Of a stretch of DNA of 64,000 nucleotides, positions 7,637 through 15,183 are shown in pieces (positions within the stretch are counted from its first letter, which is position 1; each line of letters opens with the position of its first letter). The DNA lies in the NCBI RefSeq assembly GCF_008520265.1, contig NZ_VIQM01000006.1, positions 36,701 through 100,700 on the forward strand. The letters run 5' to 3'. The position numbers and the translations under genes are program-made. The notes under the pieces were generated by a model. That model was given only the letters and a program-made list of their open reading frames with translations, was not told the origin of the DNA and ran no database searches. The DNA is from Sphingobacterium cavernae. GTDB lineage: Bacteria > Bacteroidota > Bacteroidia > Sphingobacteriales > Sphingobacteriaceae.

Positions 7637-9952
7637 TTATGCTTCAGCTCTCAATACTTTAGCAGCTTCTACCATTGCTTCTAATGCAGCTTTAGTTTCT
7701 GGCCAAGCACGAGTTTTCAAACCACAGTCAGGGTTTACCCAAAGTTGAGATGCAGGAACTACATCTTTCGCTTTGCGCAACAAGTCAATCATTTCTTCTT
7801 TACTAGGTACACGTGGAGAGTGAATATCATATACACCTGGGCCGATATCGTTAGGGTATTTGAATTCGCCAGCGAAAGCATTCAACAACTTCATTTGTGA
7901 ACGTGAAGTCTCGATAGTGATTACGTCAGCATCCATCGCAGCTATATCTTTGATCACATTGTTGAATTCTGAGTAACACATGTGCGTGTGGATCTGCGTA
8001 TCATCTTCTACATTTGAAGAAGAAACACGGAATGCACGTACAGCCCAATCTAAATATTTTTGCTGTTCAGCTTGACGCAATGGTAAACCTTCACGGATAG
8101 CTGGCTCATCAATTTGAATAATTTTGATGCCTGCTTTTTCTAAAGCTTGAACTTCATCCAAGATAGCTAAAGCAATTTGATAAGTTGTCGTTTCACGAGG
8201 TTGATCGTTACGTACGAAAGACCATTGTAAGATCGTAACAGGACCTGTCAACATACCTTTTACAGGGCGGTTAGTCAATGATTGTGCGTATGATGACCAA
8301 CGAACAGTCATATCTTCTGGACGGTAAACATCACCATAAATAACTGGAGGTTTCACACAACGAGAACCGTATGATTGTACCCATCCGTATTGAGTAAACG
8401 CGTATCCTGCTAATTGCTCACCGAAATATTCCACCATGTCATTACGTTCGAATTCACCGTGTACCAATACGTCGATATCTAAGTTCTCTTGCAAACGGAT
8501 AACGCTTTCAGTTTCTTCAGCGATAGCTTTATCGTACTCTTCTTGCGTGATAACACCTTTTTTCAAGTCAGCTCTCCATTTACGAACATCTTTCGTTTGT
8601 GGGAATGAACCGATTGTAGTAGTCGCGAAATCAGGTAAACCAAATTTAGCTTTTTGCGCAGCTTTACGTGCTTCAAAAGGAGAAGTACGTTTTGCGTCTT
8701 CGTCAGTAATATTGCTTACGCGAGTTTTTACTTCAGGTTTGTGGATCAATGGAGAAGTACGACGGCTTTCAGCTGCTGCTTTGTTAGCTTCGTAACGCTC
8801 TGCAGTTGCAGTATCTACTTCGCCTTCAGCTAATACCGCTAAATCTTTTACCTCAGCCAATTTTTGCTTAGCGAATGCTAACCAGTTTTTAACCTCAGCA
8901 GGAAGAGTTTCTTCGTTTTTCTCACTGTCCAAATCAAAAGGAACGTGTAATAATGAAGAAGAAGTGCCTACCCATACTCTGTCTTTGCCTAAAGCAGCTA
9001 CAGCTTGTTGGATTTTAGCTAAAGATTTTTCGTAGTCATTTTTCCAAATGTTACGACCTTCAACAACACCTAATGAAAGTGTTAACGAAGCAGGAACTTT
9101 TGCTAAAGCAGTATCTAATTGGTTTTCACCGCGAACTAAATCTAAGTGTAAAGCGTGTACTGGTAAACTAACCGCTAAATCTTCGTTGTCTTTTAACGCT
9201 TCGAAGTACGTAGTAGCGATTAATTTAGCTCCTTTAGCCGCAGCATTCAATTTTTCGAATACCGTAGTATATAATGCTTTTACTTTAGCATCAATATCCA
9301 ATGCCAAATAAGGCTCATCAATTTGGATGTATTGTGCACCAGCGTCAGCTAGTTTCGAGATAATCTCTTCGTAAACTGGCAATAAACGATCGATCAAATC
9401 GATACGGTCAAAACCAGCCTCTTTTTCTTTACCAATTAATAAGTAAGTGATTGGGCCAATAACAACTGGTTTAGTTTCGATACCAGCAGCTTTAGCCTCG
9501 TTATATTCGTTTAAGAATTTTTCAGATGTTAATTTGAAAGTTTGATCTTTCGTGAACTCAGGCACCATGTAGTGGTAGTTCGTGTCAAACCATTTCGTCA
9601 TTTCGGATGCAGTCACATCGATTCCGTCTTGTTGGAAACCACGTGCCATAGCAAAGTATAAATCTAAACTGTAGTTGTTATCGATTTTGTCCAATAAAGA
9701 TTGGTAACGCGCAGGAATTGCGCCTACAGTTAATGATAAGTCTAATACTTGATCGTAAAAAGAAAAATCATTCGAAGGAATTAAATCAATTCCAGCATCT
9801 TTTTGAGTTTTCCAGTTGTTTTCACGAATTTCTTTCGCAGCTTTTAATAATTCTTCCGCAGAAATTTTCTTAGCCCAATACGCTTCATTAGCTTTCTTCA
9901 ATTCACGGAAAGGTCCCACACGTGGGTAGCCTAGATTGTTAGTTAGTAACAT
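7637..9952 (-). CDS. metE: Cobalamin-independent methionine synthase
   Basis: A 771-residue cytoplasmic enzyme that transfers the methyl group of 5-methyltetrahydropteroyl-triglutamate to homocysteine, the last step of methionine synthesis. The start MLLTNNLGYPRVGPFRELK is the canonical N-terminus. The zinc site in the C-terminal barrel is intact: His657 and Cys659 (HTHMCYSEF), Glu681 and Cys743 (NPDCGLKTR), with spacing nearly identical to E. coli MetE. It is full length, single-gene, preceded by a SAM-I riboswitch and followed by a strong terminator. Methionine synthesis is therefore switched off when S-adenosylmethionine is plentiful. Confidence 0.97.
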   Translation of the reverse strand: MLLTNNLGYPRVGPFRELKKANEAYWAKKISAEELLKAAKEIRENNWKTQKDAGIDLIPSNDFSFYDQVLDLSLTVGAIPARYQSLLDKIDNNYSLDLYFAMARGFQQDGIDVTASEMTKWFDTNYHYMVPEFTKDQTFKLTSEKFLNEYNEAKAAGIETKPVVIGPITYLLIGKEKEAGFDRIDLIDRLLPVYEEIISKLADAGAQYIQIDEPYLALDIDAKVKALYTTVFEKLNAAAKGAKLIATTYFEALKDNEDLAVSLPVHALHLDLVRGENQLDTALAKVPASLTLSLGVVEGRNIWKNDYEKSLAKIQQAVAALGKDRVWVGTSSSLLHVPFDLDSEKNEETLPAEVKNWLAFAKQKLAEVKDLAVLAEGEVDTATAERYEANKAAAESRRTSPLIHKPEVKTRVSNITDEDAKRTSPFEARKAAQKAKFGLPDFATTTIGSFPQTKDVRKWRADLKKGVITQEEYDKAIAEETESVIRLQENLDIDVLVHGEFERNDMVEYFGEQLAGYAFTQYGWVQSYGSRCVKPPVIYGDVYRPEDMTVRWSSYAQSLTNRPVKGMLTGPVTILQWSFVRNDQPRETTTYQIALAILDEVQALEKAGIKIIQIDEPAIREGLPLRQAEQQKYLDWAVRAFRVSSSNVEDDTQIHTHMCYSEFNNVIKDIAAMDADVITIETSRSQMKLLNAFAGEFKYPNDIGPGVYDIHSPRVPSKEEMIDLLRKAKDVVPASQLWVNPDCGLKTRAWPETKAALEAMVEAAKVLRAEA

Positions 9953-9991
9953 ATAATGTTCCTTAATAAATTAAAAATTCTTTGTTTTCTT

Positions 9992-10027
9992 GCTAAGAGA
10001 AGGCCACTTGGAATTAGTGATCTCAGC
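9992..10027 (-). promoter_or_regulatory. Candidate expression-platform stem of the metE riboswitch
   Basis: Downstream of the aptamer, GCTGAGA (10021-10027) pairs with TCTTAGC (9992-9998), with an inner CACT/AGTG pair. It shares two bases with the 3' strand of aptamer P1 (10026-10031). No U-tract follows, so it does not look like a classic terminator, and the control step is unclear. Confidence 0.45.
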
Positions 10028-10129
10028 TTATCTGTCCCTATCGTTAGTTCGGGTAGAATGTAGCACCTTGTCCAGTGACAGGTTGCTAAGGCTTCTTCGG
10101 GTCCAGTCCCTCAGCCTTTCTCTATAAGC
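10026..10129 (-). ncRNA. SAM-I (S-box) riboswitch in the metE leader
   Basis: The minus strand shows the S-box core in order: an AGAGAAAGGCTGAGGGACTG block, GGACCCGAAGAAGCC, TTAGCAACC, then AAGGTGCTACATTCTACCC. P1 closes by GCTTAT (10129-10124) pairing with ATAAGC (10031-10026). This class binds S-adenosylmethionine and represses methionine genes. It begins about 5 nt downstream of the predicted -7 box and ends about 75 nt before the metE ATG. Confidence 0.9.
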
Positions 10130-10133
10130 GGTG

Positions 10134-10164
10134 CTAAAATATGTAATTTTCCAATAGCATCAAA
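10134..10164 (-). promoter_or_regulatory. metE promoter
   Basis: On the minus strand, TTTG (10164-10161) is followed after exactly 19 nt by TATTTTAG (10141-10134), close to the Bacteroidota consensus TTTG-N19-TAnnTTTG. Transcription would begin at or just before the riboswitch. Confidence 0.6.
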
Positions 10165-10308
10165 ATTTTTCTTAAAAACTAGTGAATAAAATTGATAGAT
10201 CTAGTAGACTATTTCATTAATAGCTTTAGATTCAGCGCAAAGAAATGAGAATAAAGCTTGCAAATTATTTTTGCGCTCTAATGGAGAGTATTTTATATAT
10301 ACTCTAAT

Positions 10309-10356
10309 AAACAGGAAAACGGTCTGAAAATTTATATTCAGACCGTTTTCCTGTTT
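10309..10356 (-). terminator. Strong terminator after the response-regulator gene
   Basis: A perfect 20-bp stem (10309-10328 with 10337-10356) around an 8-nt loop. It overlaps the response-regulator stop codon. The lower arm is A-rich and reads as a U-rich tail on the minus strand. A second small inverted repeat (AGAGTAT/ATACTCT) lies just beyond, at 10284-10305. Confidence 0.85.
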
Positions 10357-11041
10357 AACTAACTAGTAGCTTATATCCTCTACCGTGGACATTTACAATT
10401 TCCACACTAGCGTCTTCTTTCAAATATTTGCGAAGCTTGCTTAAAAATACATCCATGCTTCTGCCTGTGAAGTAATTGTCATCGTGCCAGATCTTTTTCA
10501 ATGCCTCTTCGCGTGTAAGGACATCATTTTTCTTCAGACAAAGTAAACGAAGAAGTTCCGCTTCTTTTGTAGAGAGTTTTTGCTGTTGGCCTTTGTATGT
10601 AATGATTTGGCTGGTGTAGTCAAAGAAATAGTTGCCAATTTCAAACTTATCAGCTAGTTCTTCCTCCTTATCTTTTGAAGCTCTCTTCAATAAAGCGTGT
10701 ATGCGCAATAATAATTCCTCTACACGGAAAGGTTTGGTGATGTAATCATCCCCACCCAATTCGAAGGCTTGCGTTTTGTCTTCCATCATACCTTTTGCTG
10801 TTGCAAAAATGATTGGAATTGTACTATTAATTTTGCGTACCTCTTTGCCTAAAGTAAATCCATCTTTTTTGGGCATCATCACATCAAAGATGCAAAGATC
10901 AAATTCACTTTTTTTAAACTCTTCAATTGCTTTTTCACCATCAGTAGATAGTGTGACATCAAATTTCCCTTTTAATTCCAGGTAATCTTTTAGTAATTCA
11001 CCAAGATTCGGGTCATCCTCTGCTAATAATATTTTCTGCAT
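10355..11041 (-). CDS. OmpR-family response regulator
   Basis: A 228-residue two-component regulator. The receiver domain (1-118) has acidic pocket residues Asp9 and Asp10, phospho-acceptor Asp53 (IFDVMMP), Thr81 and Lys103 (ITKPF). The C-terminal winged helix (about 130-228) carries EAELLRLLCLKKNDVLTREE and SMDVFLSKLRKYL, which fit the OmpR/PhoB DNA-binding fold. It lies 12 nt downstream of the kinase gene and forms its output partner. The pair resembles the RprX/RprY type known from Bacteroides, but the target genes are not evident. Confidence 0.93.
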   Translation of the reverse strand: MQKILLAEDDPNLGELLKDYLELKGKFDVTLSTDGEKAIEEFKKSEFDLCIFDVMMPKKDGFTLGKEVRKINSTIPIIFATAKGMMEDKTQAFELGGDDYITKPFRVEELLLRIHALLKRASKDKEEELADKFEIGNYFFDYTSQIITYKGQQQKLSTKEAELLRLLCLKKNDVLTREEALKKIWHDDNYFTGRSMDVFLSKLRKYLKEDASVEIVNVHGRGYKLLVS

Positions 11042-11053
11042 ATGTATACTTAT

Positions 11054-12904
11054 CTATTTTTTTGACGACTTTTTCAGTGGTAATACTACCTCAAAAGTTG
11101 TGCCTTTGTCTTTTTCACTTCTAACCGTTATTTTACCGTCGAAACGTTTGATAATATCATTCACATAACTTAATCCAAGGCCAAAACCTTTTACATTGTG
11201 TACATTTCCAGTAGGTATTCTATAAAATTGATCAAATATTTTTTCTGCTTGATCCTTTGTCATTCCCATACCTTTGTCTGTCACTGATACAATGATCTTA
11301 TTATTTGAATTGTATGTTTTAACAGATATTTCTGGTGAATTCGGGCTGTATTTGATCGCATTATCAACTAAATTAAACATTACATTGGATAGATGCAATT
11401 CATCACCAATTACGAGATCGTGTTTAGCAAACAGTTCTTTAGTCAGAGTGCCATTAGCTTTATCCACTTGTAGGTGCATACTATCTAATACATCCTCTAC
11501 TATACTATTCAAATACACATCTGTTTTCTCGATTTTCAGATCTTCTTTCTCCAGCTTGGCAATATTAAGAACACGTTCGATATGATTTCCTAAACGTACA
11601 TTCTCATCATAAATAATATTTGCCAATTTGTTTACGCGCTTATCATCGGCAGAAATTTCAGGATCTCGCAGAGATTCACTCGCAATCATTATTGTTGCTA
11701 CAGGAGTTTTAAACTCATGTGTCATATTGTTGATGAAATCTGTCTTCATCTCCGAGATTTTTTTCTGTCTGAAAATAATACTCAATGTATAGGCAAAACA
11801 GCCGACTAAGAGTGCAAATAATGCAATAGTTGGCAGCATCAAGTAACTGATGTTTTGCGCAATTATATTTTTTTTATTGGGGAAATAAATTGAAAGACGT
11901 CCGCGTGATTCTCCAATATCACCTTTAAATAAATCGGTGGTATAGCGTGTCAACTTTTCTGGCTCCAATAATGTTTGAGGGTCTGATGTTTGATAAATCA
12001 ACTTGAAATGGTCGCGAATCTCCATGTTGAATGGCGAATGAATGTCTCTACTACCGAGTTCTTGCTGAATCAATTGTTGCACACGACGCGTATTTATTCT
12101 TTTGTGCAATGGACGATTGGCTAACTGTACGCTCATTGCATAATCTTCTACTACACTAGCTTTCTTTCCACTGAGGATGGCAACTGTATCAAACAGTGTA
12201 ACGGGATTGGATTCGGCGAGCAAATCTTCACGAATACGATCTAATTGACTAAGTAAATTGTTAATGCGTAAATTTATTTTTTCATCCTCTTTTGGAGGAA
12301 GCGTAGCTATCTGATACCAATTGACAAAACCCGTTAATAAATCAAATTCTGAAATAACATATCGAACAGAATCATCTTTTGCAGAAACTCTTGGTATCTC
12401 TCGGGTTGCTGACACGATTACGTAGGTGTTGGCAAGTGTCGTGCCTATAATAGGCTCTTGCTCCAAGCGAATCTGAATAAATTTACGGTTCTGCTTGTTT
12501 TTATAATAGGTTTCAAAAAACCAATTGTCAATAGGCGTAACATTTGGATACCTCGATTTCAGTTCTTCATCGGCTTCCTTAAATTTTTCGTAATTCTGTT
12601 GCTGTTTAGTGCGTAGCCTGTCGATTTCTTCTTGAATACTTACCTGTTGAGCTAGTTTTTGTTGTTTTTTTTGCTCAGCAATATATTTATCTCGATTTAT
12701 TCTACCCTGTGTTTTGTATGAATCTTGTATCTCTGTTTTTTCGATTTCCGAAGCGACCTTAGACAAAGAAGTATTTACTTTTTCGTCAAAAAGCTGAGAT
12801 TCTTGATAATATGTTTCACGGATAAAATAATATTGCATCGCCATTACGCCAAGTAAGGCAATTGACATCAGCCATATTATAAGTGAGATGCTTTTTTTCT
12901 TCAT
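11054..12904 (-). CDS. Membrane sensor histidine kinase
   Basis: A 616-residue kinase starting MKKKSISLIIW; an upstream in-frame start at 12922 adds only MLFLYG. Membrane helices at about 4-24 and 351-378 bracket a large periplasmic sensor region of about 325 residues that is Gln/Lys-rich and probably coiled at 75-120. The HisKA domain has the phospho-acceptor His396 in NNMTHEFKTP. The ATPase domain shows the N box NLVDNAIKYS, the G1 box DKGMGM and the G2 box GFGLGLSYV. It is transcribed with the downstream response regulator. The signal sensed is unknown. Confidence 0.94.
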   Translation of the reverse strand: MKKKSISLIIWLMSIALLGVMAMQYYFIRETYYQESQLFDEKVNTSLSKVASEIEKTEIQDSYKTQGRINRDKYIAEQKKQQKLAQQVSIQEEIDRLRTKQQQNYEKFKEADEELKSRYPNVTPIDNWFFETYYKNKQNRKFIQIRLEQEPIIGTTLANTYVIVSATREIPRVSAKDDSVRYVISEFDLLTGFVNWYQIATLPPKEDEKINLRINNLLSQLDRIREDLLAESNPVTLFDTVAILSGKKASVVEDYAMSVQLANRPLHKRINTRRVQQLIQQELGSRDIHSPFNMEIRDHFKLIYQTSDPQTLLEPEKLTRYTTDLFKGDIGESRGRLSIYFPNKKNIIAQNISYLMLPTIALFALLVGCFAYTLSIIFRQKKISEMKTDFINNMTHEFKTPVATIMIASESLRDPEISADDKRVNKLANIIYDENVRLGNHIERVLNIAKLEKEDLKIEKTDVYLNSIVEDVLDSMHLQVDKANGTLTKELFAKHDLVIGDELHLSNVMFNLVDNAIKYSPNSPEISVKTYNSNNKIIVSVTDKGMGMTKDQAEKIFDQFYRIPTGNVHNVKGFGLGLSYVNDIIKRFDGKITVRSEKDKGTTFEVVLPLKKSSKK

Positions 12905-13014
12905 TCCATACAAAAATAACAATGATTACTTGTTAATAGCCTCATTTAACAGATTTTAACTTGAATGCGTAACCATTAATTGATAACTTTAATTGTTTAA
13001 TAACCAATAAGTTT

Positions 13015-13374
13015 ATGAAAGCATTCTTTTTAGTTTTTTCAATGGTCGGATTTTGTTATTTCTTTGCCTATGCGCAACATAAAGGTAAGGAAGCAAAATA
13101 TAAAAGATTTTCATTGCCCAATATCGATTTACCGCTGCAAGATTCATTACAAAAGAGAAAACCTGTGAATTTGGATTCTTATATTCAAAAGGGTGATAAT
13201 TCCGTCGCTATTCCGAACGTATATACTAAGAAAGAGGAAGAGTCCTACGCTATGTCTGTGAAGAAATTAAATGGAAAAGGTCTGGCTCCGATGCCTGGTA
13301 CAGAGAATTTAGATAAGATTGATTTAAAAGTTCAGCCAGATTCCCTAAAATTTCTAGGCAAATATAAAAAATAA
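13015..13374 (+). CDS. Small secreted protein of unknown function
   Basis: A 119-residue protein with a signal peptide (MKAFFLVFSMVGFCYFFAYAQ). The mature part is basic and proline-rich (LPNIDLPLQDSLQKRKPVN; GLAPMPGTENLDKIDL) and ends in KFLGKYKK. No conserved domain is recognisable to me. It is divergent from the sensor kinase gene (110 nt apart), so it could be part of that regulon, which is inference. Its stop codon overlaps the left copy of the 30-bp terminator repeat flanking the insertion sequence. Confidence 0.7.
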   Translation: MKAFFLVFSMVGFCYFFAYAQHKGKEAKYKRFSLPNIDLPLQDSLQKRKPVNLDSYIQKGDNSVAIPNVYTKKEEESYAMSVKKLNGKGLAPMPGTENLDKIDLKVQPDSLKFLGKYKK

Positions 13375-13402
13375 AATGGCGAGATATTTATCTCGCCATT
13401 TG
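13373..13402. repeat. 30-bp direct repeat (left copy), an intrinsic terminator hairpin
   Basis: An exact copy of 15150-15179, abutting the left end of the insertion sequence. It is a near-perfect palindrome: a 13-bp arm pair AAATGGCGAGATA / TATCTCGCCATTT separated by two T. It now terminates the 13015-13374 gene. Confidence 0.95.
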
Positions 13403-13413
13403 CTTTACTTTGG

Positions 13414-14760
13414 CTAGTTTCTCATATATATTAAAGAAGAAACAGCATTATTCATGATTTTACCTTGTTTCGCTAATTTATTTTCAATGTTCACGAAGTC
13501 GGTTAAATTGATTTTTGAGCTTATAGCCCAGTTTTCTAACCTAACCGCATTTAATATGTCACCTGTTGTTGTTCTATTTTGTCCTTGTTTATTATACCAT
13601 TTTGGAGCTGGAAGTTTATCATTATTTAGTTGATTAGCTTTGTGTGAAGCAAGTAGAAGCATACCGTAACAAGCTGATAAGAACGCTGGCACTTTTTGCA
13701 CGGCTTGTTTTTCTCTCACCTGTGCTTGTCCACACCCCATTAAGCTTTTTTGATCTCTAAACCCCACTTCGATTTCCCATCTTCGTATGTAGGATTGAAC
13801 TAAAGTTTTGAGATTTATTTCTTGATCAGTGGAGATTAAATATGCGGGGTTTCGGTAGAGTAATTTAGACTTTTTAGTTAATCTATATCCAATAGGCTTG
13901 ATTACAATCAACATTAAATTTTTATCACCAGATTTTTTCCAACGTATATCCTTGAGCACTTTTACCTGTAATTCTCTTATCTTTCCAGCGACCCAAACCT
14001 CGATAGACTGATAAGGTACAGCGTCATCTTTCTTGGTTTGTTCTGGCGTTGGTAACTCTTGCCCATAATAGGCTTTACGTCCGCGGGAACCAGGTTTTTT
14101 CTCTTGCGTAGGTAAAGCATACAGTTTAGCATCCTTACGAATACGTCCTAACAAAACTACATTTTCAGGTAATTTGCGTAGCACGGTCTCATTGGTATAG
14201 CTACCATCTACACTGAGTATGAGTTTTCGCAATTGGTATCCATCTTGATTCAAATCTTGACGCAACTGTATAATTCGCTCAATACCTACTGCGCTCATTT
14301 TTTCTTTCTTCTGCCGCTCACGAAAAATTGCTACTTCTTGCTCGCTAGCATCTTTCGCAGGTTTAGCAATTGGAGGACAATGTAAAAAATCTACAGGAAT
14401 AGCACGTGAGGGACCATAAATATCTTTCTGTAAAAGGGATAGTGATATTTGAATAAATCGCTGTCCCCAAATAAAATTATTAGCAAACGGAGGGCCTAAT
14501 GGATCACGTAGCCAACCTGAACCATATATTTTCTTCCCTGTCTTTCGCAATAGGGTATCGTCCATGTGCGCATAGATATACCTATCCTCTGATTCATTCA
14601 AAAGAACAACTTGTTTTCGAATTACCCCAAAAATATCTTTTAGATTCATTCGGCTCCCCTTAAATAGACGGTATGCTGCAGACCAATCTTTAAATTGATT
14701 GCCACTTGCTGTTAACATACCAGTCACTGTACATCGACCTAGACTACATAGCAAACCCAA
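13414..14760 (-). CDS. DDE transposase (IS4/IS701-like), second ORF of the IS
   Basis: This transposase cuts and joins the IS ends. The first catalytic Asp is in AHMDDTLLRKTGKK (about 67), the second in LILSVDGSYTNETVL (about 195). The C-terminal signature YIRRWEIEVGFRDQK matches the IS4 pattern Y-x2-R-x3-E-x6-K exactly. The start at 14760 is a TTG. The frame stays open to 14877, and the extra codons (EQCSSAFNQHRTFQRA before LALG) look like conserved transposase N-terminus. The functional protein is therefore probably longer and made by frameshifting from the AbrB-like ORF. The stop codon lies inside the left terminal repeat. Confidence 0.9.
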   Translation of the reverse strand: MGLLCSLGRCTVTGMLTASGNQFKDWSAAYRLFKGSRMNLKDIFGVIRKQVVLLNESEDRYIYAHMDDTLLRKTGKKIYGSGWLRDPLGPPFANNFIWGQRFIQISLSLLQKDIYGPSRAIPVDFLHCPPIAKPAKDASEQEVAIFRERQKKEKMSAVGIERIIQLRQDLNQDGYQLRKLILSVDGSYTNETVLRKLPENVVLLGRIRKDAKLYALPTQEKKPGSRGRKAYYGQELPTPEQTKKDDAVPYQSIEVWVAGKIRELQVKVLKDIRWKKSGDKNLMLIVIKPIGYRLTKKSKLLYRNPAYLISTDQEINLKTLVQSYIRRWEIEVGFRDQKSLMGCGQAQVREKQAVQKVPAFLSACYGMLLLASHKANQLNNDKLPAPKWYNKQGQNRTTTGDILNAVRLENWAISSKINLTDFVNIENKLAKQGKIMNNAVSSLIYMRN

Positions 14761-14818
14761 TGCTAAACTGCGGGCTCTCTGAAAGGTACGGTGTTGATTA
14801 AAAGCCGAACTACATTGT

Positions 14819-15049
14819 TCAAAAAGATATTGAAAATGAGCGATTATGCTTTTTTGGGAAGTTTTTTTTAAGGTCTTTTACAGACTCGTCACTTCGTTGA
14901 AGAACAAGTCGCTGATGATCATCTATTACCCACTCTACAATTTCTCCTTGTTGAAATTCAATAGCTTGAGCAACTGCGGCTGGAAAGTTAACATACCACT
15001 GTTCACTTTTAGCGCGTTTAATCACTTGAACTTTTGTTGGATATCCCAT
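14819..15049 (-). CDS. AbrB/MazE-like first ORF of the IS
   Basis: A 76-residue protein. The opening MGYPTKVQVIKRAKSEQWYV and the PAAVAQAIEFQQGEIVEWVI segment resemble a swapped-hairpin AbrB/SpoVT DNA-binding domain. The tail is basic (KDLKKNFPKKHNRSF). It lies directly upstream of the transposase frame, and its last codons are TCT TTT TGA at 14827-14819. It could bind the element's ends as a repressor, or form the N-terminal DNA-binding part of a frameshifted fusion. It is part of the IS, not a host antitoxin: no toxin gene is present. Confidence 0.8.
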   Translation of the reverse strand: MGYPTKVQVIKRAKSEQWYVNFPAAVAQAIEFQQGEIVEWVIDDHQRLVLQRSDESVKDLKKNFPKKHNRSFSISF

Positions 15050-15069
15050 ATCTAGTTGTTTAACTAGAT
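15050..15069. promoter_or_regulatory. Perfect palindrome touching the start codon of the IS first ORF
   Basis: ATCTAGTT-GTTT-AACTAGAT is an 8-bp perfect inverted repeat with a 4-nt spacer. It lies immediately 5' of the ATG at 15047-15049 on the minus strand. It could be an operator for the AbrB-like protein or an RNA hairpin that blocks translation of read-through transcripts. Confidence 0.5.
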
Positions 15070-15149
15070 GTTAGGTTATAAAAAAAATTCGATAAATCAA
15101 AAATCATTGCATTTTTTTTTAAAATATCTAGTAAACAGCCAAAGTCAAG

Positions 15150-15179
15150 AAAATGGCGAGATATTTATCTCGCCATTTG
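15150..15179. repeat. 30-bp direct repeat (right copy), terminator of pyk
   Basis: Identical to 13373-13402. It begins 4 nt beyond the pyk stop codon and directly abuts the right end of the insertion sequence, so pyk keeps a complete terminator hairpin. Confidence 0.95.
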
Positions 15180-15183
15180 TATA

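Larger units (their letters stand above)
13403..15149 (-). mobile_element. IS4/IS701-like insertion sequence, 1747 bp, two ORFs
   Basis: The element is bounded by imperfect terminal inverted repeats matching at 16 of the first 20 positions: left CTTTACTTTGGCTAGTTTCT at 13403, right (reverse complement from 15149) CTTGACTTTGGCTGTTTACT. A perfect 30-bp direct repeat flanks it on both sides. Inside are an AbrB-like first ORF and a DDE transposase, both on the minus strand. It sits between the convergent 13015 gene and pyk, in what must have been a single shared terminator. Both ORFs look undamaged apart from the frame change between them, so the copy may be active. Confidence 0.93.

Noticed and set aside
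10284..10305. AGAGTAT/ATACTCT inverted repeat as a second riboswitch or terminator
   Set aside because: Short and AT-rich, it lies outside any leader that can be defined; kept only as a remark.
13373..13402. The 30-bp palindromes as terminal inverted repeats of the IS
   Set aside because: The true imperfect terminal repeats (CTTnACTTTGGCT) lie just inside them, and the palindromes fit as terminators of both host genes.
14819..15049. AbrB/MazE-like ORF as a toxin-antitoxin antitoxin
   Set aside because: No toxin gene is adjacent. It lies wholly inside the insertion sequence, directly upstream of the transposase frame.
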